Below are positions 15,274 through 18,124 of a stretch of 18,124 nt of DNA, in pieces. Source of the DNA: Rhizobiales bacterium CCH3-A5 (lineage in GTDB: Bacteria; Pseudomonadota; Alphaproteobacteria; Rhizobiales; Beijerinckiaceae); NCBI GenBank assembly GCA_001556025.1, contig LSIB01000027.1:1-18124 (forward strand), written 5' to 3'. The notes under the pieces were generated by a model. That model was not told the origin of the DNA. It did no database searches and was given only the letters and a program-made list of their open reading frames with translations. Every line of letters begins with the position of its first letter. The stretch's first letter is position 1. A program made the translations under genes and the position numbers.

Positions 15274-16303
15274 GATCATCATACTGCTGAGCGAGGAACT
15301 GATCGAGTACCTCGATCGGTGTTTTCCATCCCAGCGTTTTGCGAGGCCGCGTGTTCATCGCGTGAGCGACGGCGGCCAGCTCCCCGGTCGAGTGCCGGCT
15401 GAGATCGGTGCCTTTCGGGAAGTACTGGCGCAGGAGGCCGTTTGTGTTTTCATTCGAGCCGCGCTGCCATGGGCTTTGCGGATCGCAAAAGTAGATTTCC
15501 AGCCCGCTCTCGATGCGGAGCCGTGCGTGCTGAGCCATCTCGGCTCCCTGATCCCAAGTCAGCGATTGGCGAAGCGTCCCCGGCAGCTCGTTCATAGAGT
15601 GAACGATGGCTGTGCGAACGGCTTCAGCGCCGTGGCCGGCAAGTGGCGGGCCGTTCTTGACCCGCTGCCCCCGCTGATATCCCTCTTGGCGCGGCAGGTG
15701 CAGCAGCATCGTGAAGCGCGACCTGCGTTCGACGAGAGTGCCGATCGCCGAGCTGTGCAGGCCAAGGATGAGATCACCTTCCCAATGCCCCGGGATCGCC
15801 CGGTCTTCGACCGCCGGTGGCCGTTCACTGATCATGATGGCATCGCCCAGGAAGGCCTTTCCACGGCCGCGGGTTCGCTCACGCGGAACACGCAGAGCTC
15901 GGCCTGAGCGCAAGCAAACCGTCAGCTCCCGACGCAACGCCCCGCGCCCCTGGATGTACAAGGACTGGTAGATCGCCTCGTGGCTGATGCGCATGGTGGG
16001 ATCCTCCGGGTAATCGATCCGAAGTCGATGGGCGATCTGCTCGGGACTCCACGCGGTTGACCAGCGCCGGCTCTGCCGAAGCACAGCGCGACGCTTCTTC
16101 CATATTACCTTGGGACCCGCGAAGCTGGCGCCATCGACGTTCGTGACCTGACCCGAGAGACGCCGCTCGACATAGGCGCGTAGAGCAGGGTTGCTGGCCA
16201 GCTTGCCCGGGCGTGGTCGTCGTGCCGCGCGATCGGCATGCCATTGCGCCGCGATGGCGCGATAGTCGAGGTTGCCACCGCGCGTGGCGGCGTTGCGGCG
16301 CAC
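15254..16303 (-). pseudogene. IS30-family transposase, C-terminal part cut by IS256
   Basis: About 349 residues of the IS30-type DDE transposase, beginning at the insertion point with VRRNAATRGGNLDYRAIAAQ. Motifs seen are WSPEQIAHRL, the RISHEAIYQSLYIQGRGALR block, HWEGDLILG (first Asp), LTWDQGAEMAQH (second Asp) and the GSNENTNGLLRQYFPKGTDL block with the Glu. The end, DDRVATTG, is encoded by the inverted repeat. Apart from the interruption the frame is intact. A GTG at 16303 is in frame by chance, so a shortened protein without the helix-turn-helix could in principle be made, but it would lack end recognition. Confidence 0.9.
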
Positions 16304-16304
16304 T
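16296..16304 (+). repeat. IS256 target-site duplication, left copy
   Basis: The sequence cggcgcact is identical to 17645-17653. Confidence 0.95.
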
Positions 16305-17644
16305 GGGACTGTCAGGATTTCCGTGTGAGGGCGGCGGGTTGAATATCAGGCCGCCATGGCCTTGGTGAAGCGCTCGCCGAAGATGACGGCGAACTGGGCT
16401 TTGGCCATGACCCATTCACGAGGAGCCATATTCGCTGGCGCGGACCTTCGGTTCCACTCCTTTTCGGAGCGGTTCAAGACGAGGAAGAGGAGCTTCATGG
16501 CAGCCTCGTCGGTCGGGAAGTGGCCGCGGGCGCGCACGGCGCGACGCAGCTTGGCGTTCAGCGCCTCGATCGCGTTGGTGGTGTAGAGGATGCGGCGAAC
16601 GTCCGCCGGGAAGGCGTAGAACGGCACGACCTCGCTCCATGCCCGCCGCCAGCTCTGGGCGATCGCCGGATAGCGGCGGCCCCAGTGCCCCTCCTCGAAG
16701 GCGCCGAGCGCCGCCTCGCCGGCGGCGGCATCGATGGCGCGGTAGATGCCCTTCAGCGCTGCTGCGACGAGCTTGCGGTCCTTGTAGGAGACGAAGTCCA
16801 GGCTGTGACGCAGCAGGTGGACGATGCAGGTCTGAACCATGGCCTCGGGAAAGACGGCCCGGATCGCGTCGGGGAAGCCCTTCAGGCCATCGACGACGGC
16901 CAGCAGCAGGTCCTCGACGCCGCGATTTCGGAGTTCGTTCATGACGCGCAGCCAGAACTTCGCGCCCTCGTTCTGTTCCAGCCAGAGGCCCAGAATCTCC
17001 TTGGCGCCGTCGGCGCGGACGCCGAGCGCGATATGGACCGCCTTGTTGCGGACGACGCCCTCGTCACGGATCTTGACCCGTAGCGCATCGAAGAAGACCA
17101 GCGGATAGACCGGCTCCAGCGGCCTTGCCTGCCAGGCGGCGATCTCGTCAAGCACGGCATCGGTGACGGCGCTGATGAGATCGGGCGAGACCTCGATGCC
17201 GTAAAGCTCGCGCAGATGCCCGACGATCTCTCGGGCGCTCATGCCCCGGGCATACATCGAGACGATCTTGTCGTCGAAGCCGGGAAAGCGGCGCTGATAC
17301 TTGGCGATCAGCTGCGGATCGAATGTCGCCTGCCGATCGCGCGGAATCTGCAGCTCGATCCGGCCGGTCTCGGTCGTCACCGTCTTGCGGCCATAGCCAT
17401 TGCGGCTGTTGCCGCTCTCGTCGCCCGCCAGATGATGATCCATCTCCGCGTTCAGGGCCCGCTCGGCGAAGGCCTTCTTCAGATCGTCGAGCAGCCCATT
17501 GGGGTCGAAGGCCGTCTTCGGATCGGCGCCGGACAAAAGCTGGTCCAGAAGCGCGTCAGGGATGCGGGGGGCTTTGCGTCGTGCCATCGGGAACCTCCAT
17601 CGGGTCCAGTATGGCCGCCCTCACACGGAAATCCTGACAGTCCC
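16305..17644 (-). mobile_element. IS256-family insertion sequence
   Basis: The element is 1340 bases long with perfect inverted repeats of 31 bases beginning GGGACTGTCAGGATTTCC (16305-16335 and the reverse complement of 17614-17644). It is flanked by the exact 9-base duplication cggcgcact (16296-16304 and 17645-17653), a size normal for IS256. It carries one intact transposase gene on the minus strand. It is the innermost, and so the youngest, of the nested IS3-IS30-IS256 chain. Confidence 0.96.
16346..17587 (-). CDS. IS256-family (mutator-type) transposase
   Basis: This 413-residue DDE transposase is of complete length. An N-terminal helical DNA-binding region contains DDLKKAFAERALNAEMDHHL, then GYGRKTVTTETGRIELQIPRDR. 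The catalytic core has D167 in VFFDALRVKI, D233 in AVVDGLKGFPDAI with the family hallmark VQTCIVHLLRHSL close behind, and E341 in YTTNAIEALNAKLRR. The start ATG at 17587 is 57 bases inside the right end and preceded by GGAGGTTCCCG. The stop is just inside the left inverted repeat. No frame damage is seen, so it may be active. Confidence 0.95.
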   Translation of the reverse strand: MARRKAPRIPDALLDQLLSGADPKTAFDPNGLLDDLKKAFAERALNAEMDHHLAGDESGNSRNGYGRKTVTTETGRIELQIPRDRQATFDPQLIAKYQRRFPGFDDKIVSMYARGMSAREIVGHLRELYGIEVSPDLISAVTDAVLDEIAAWQARPLEPVYPLVFFDALRVKIRDEGVVRNKAVHIALGVRADGAKEILGLWLEQNEGAKFWLRVMNELRNRGVEDLLLAVVDGLKGFPDAIRAVFPEAMVQTCIVHLLRHSLDFVSYKDRKLVAAALKGIYRAIDAAAGEAALGAFEEGHWGRRYPAIAQSWRRAWSEVVPFYAFPADVRRILYTTNAIEALNAKLRRAVRARGHFPTDEAAMKLLFLVLNRSEKEWNRRSAPANMAPREWVMAKAQFAVIFGERFTKAMAA

Positions 17645-17653
17645 CGGCGCACT
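17645..17653 (+). repeat. IS256 target-site duplication, right copy
   Basis: The sequence cggcgcact is identical to 16296-16304. Collapsing the two restores the IS30 frame as SREVRRNAATRGG. Confidence 0.95.
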
Positions 17654-17730
17654 TCGCGTGAGATCGTGCTCGGCGAGCGCGCAAGCTTACGTGCAATCGC
17701 ACGGATCGCTGTTCCCTTGGCAATATCTTG

Positions 17731-17757
17731 GTGTTGCGACGACCGGTTGAATCCGCC
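17731..17757 (-). repeat. IS30 inverted repeat, right
   Basis: This is the perfect partner of 15247-15273 and lies at the promoter/N-terminal side of the transposase gene. Confidence 0.9.
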
Positions 17758-18057
17758 CAATACGTCAGCATTCGCTACACCGAGCGTCTCGCCGAGGCGG
17801 GTATCGAGCCCTCCGTCGGCAGCGTCGGCGACAGCTATGACAATGCTCTCGCCGAGACGATCAACGGCCTTTACAAGGCGGAGCTGATCCACCGCCGCGG
17901 ACCCTGGCGGAGCTTCGAGGCAGTCGAGTTTGCCACGCTTGCCTGGGTCGACTGGTTCAACAATCGCCGGCTGCTGGAGCCTATCGGCAACATCCCGCCG
18001 GCCGAGGCCGAGGAGCGCTACTACGCCATGCTGGACGAGCCAGCCGTGGCGGCGTGA
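17758..18057 (+). pseudogene. IS3-family OrfB transposase, C-terminal part
   Basis: This is the continuation of OrfB after the IS30 insertion. It resumes with YVSIRYTERLAEAGIEPSVG and contains the catalytic Glu in SYDNALAETINGLYKAELIH. It ends with the usual VDWFNNRRLLEPIGNIPPAE and a stop at 18057. Removing the IS30 copy and one caa repeat rejoins HHSDQGSQ to YVSIRYT in the same reading frame, which demonstrates the insertion event. Confidence 0.9.
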
Positions 18058-18091
18058 CTCAAACGAAATGGCCTCCGGGAAACCCGGCGCG

Positions 18092-18124
18092 TGTGTGGAT
18101 GCCCCCGGTTTTGCAAGGGGATTC
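18092..18124 (+). other. Window-edge sequence resembling the left end of another IS3-like element
   Basis: Directly after the IS3 right end the text reads TGTGTGGATGCCCCCGGTTTTG. It shares GTGGA and, 4 instead of 5 bases later, CCCGGTTTTG with the left end of the IS3 element at 11867-11885. It could be the start of a related element abutting this one, but only 33 bases are visible. Confidence 0.25.

Larger units (their letters stand above)
15247..17757 (-). mobile_element. IS30-family element, interrupted by IS256
   Basis: The ends are identical inverted repeats of 27 bases starting GGCGGATTCAACCGG (15247-15273 and 17731-17757). The element is flanked by the 3-base duplication caa (15244-15246 and 17758-17760), within the short duplication size usual for IS30. 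It is inserted in the IS3 orfB. After removal of the IS256 insertion it is about 1.16 kb, the expected size. The transposase is on the minus strand and its coding frame reaches into both repeats. Confidence 0.9.
17645..17757 (-). pseudogene. IS30-family transposase, N-terminal part cut by IS256
   Basis: This minus-strand segment encodes the helix-turn-helix start of the IS30 transposase (QDIAKGTAIRAIARKLARSP, then STISREVRR). It continues exactly into the fragment ending at 16303 once the IS256 copy and one 9-base repeat are removed. No ATG, GTG or TTG is visible in frame between the end of the element and this helix-turn-helix, and the frame stays open outward into the IS3 element. Initiation is therefore unclear: it may use a rare start, or the 5' end may be slightly deleted. 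Confidence 0.75.
11867..18092 (+). mobile_element. IS3-family element interrupted by two further insertions
   Basis: The outermost element of the nested stack. Left end: TGGAGTTGACCCGGTTTTG from 11867, of which CCCGGTTTTGTGGACACC (11876-11893) pairs imperfectly with 18070-18087. It has orfA at 14392 and an orfB split between 14703-15246 and 17758-18057. Removing the IS66 insertion (2464 bases plus an 8-base duplication) and the IS30 insertion (2511 plus 3) leaves about 1.24 kb, the normal size for this family. The right end is uncertain by several bases: after CCCGGCGCG (to about 18091) the text changes to a sequence resembling the left end of another element. No target duplication can be checked with so little right flank. 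Confidence 0.75.

Noticed and set aside
14603..15907. Plus-strand open frame of 434 residues joining IS3 and IS30 sequence
   Set aside because: It is a chance fusion across the IS30 insertion boundary; the real genes are orfA/orfB on plus and the IS30 transposase on minus.
11870..18090. A CRISPR array, toxin-antitoxin or phage-defence system hidden between the transposases
   Set aside because: All sequence here is accounted for by IS ends, duplications and transposase frames; no cargo gene or spaced repeats were seen.
60..18092. A single composite transposon mobilising the metal operon
   Set aside because: The IS elements on the two sides belong to different families (ISL3/IS4 on the left, IS3/IS66/IS30/IS256 on the right), so no matching pair brackets the operon within this window.

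Overview
The window looks like accessory DNA from a GC-rich alphaproteobacterium. Hyphomicrobiales (Rhizobiales) relatives are my best guess, judged from the style of the CzcA/CzcB-like proteins and the mix of insertion sequences; this is inference, not a database match. It contains no rRNA, tRNA, CRISPR array or housekeeping gene. The layout is a heavy-metal efflux module with insertion-sequence (IS) debris on both sides.

Left edge (1-2480): a complete-looking ISL3-family element (about 60-1713, ends matching at 27 of 30 bases) abuts the 3'-truncated transposase gene of an IS4-family (Tn5-like) element, read on the minus strand. The IS4 start codon directly follows a perfect 10-bp hairpin.

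Core (2588-9670, all minus strand): a compact five-gene operon. In transcription order it encodes a small exported protein with an HSH motif, a CzcI-like small protein with an HAHCMH motif, a CzcB-like periplasmic adaptor, a CzcA-like HME-RND pump with the DFG-x3-DGA motif of divalent-cation exporters, and a TolC-family outer membrane channel. The last three would form one tripartite envelope-spanning exporter, most likely for Zn/Co/Cd-type ions. Translational coupling is visible: an ATGA overlap between pump and channel, and a Shine-Dalgarno overlapping the adaptor stop codon.

Divergent arm (9960-11213, plus strand): an outer-membrane beta-barrel of the 'MetA-pathway/transporter' type, then an AT-rich secreted protein with two cysteines. 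On the minus strand at 11257-11866 are two tentative small ORFs and a PepSY-like periplasmic protein gene that carries an in-frame stop and has lost its 5' end to an IS insertion.

Right part (11867 to about 18092): a Russian-doll stack of four insertion sequences. An IS3-family element of about 1.24 kb was entered upstream of orfA by an IS66-family element (11894-14357, 8-bp target duplication tggacacc). It was entered again inside orfB by an IS30-family element (15247-17757, duplication caa). That IS30 element was itself entered by an IS256-family element (16305-17644, 9-bp duplication cggcgcact). All three duplications are exact. Removing the IS256 and IS30 copies on paper rejoins the interrupted reading frames at those sites, so the order of events can be read from the sequence. 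The IS3 orfB additionally has two internal frameshifts.
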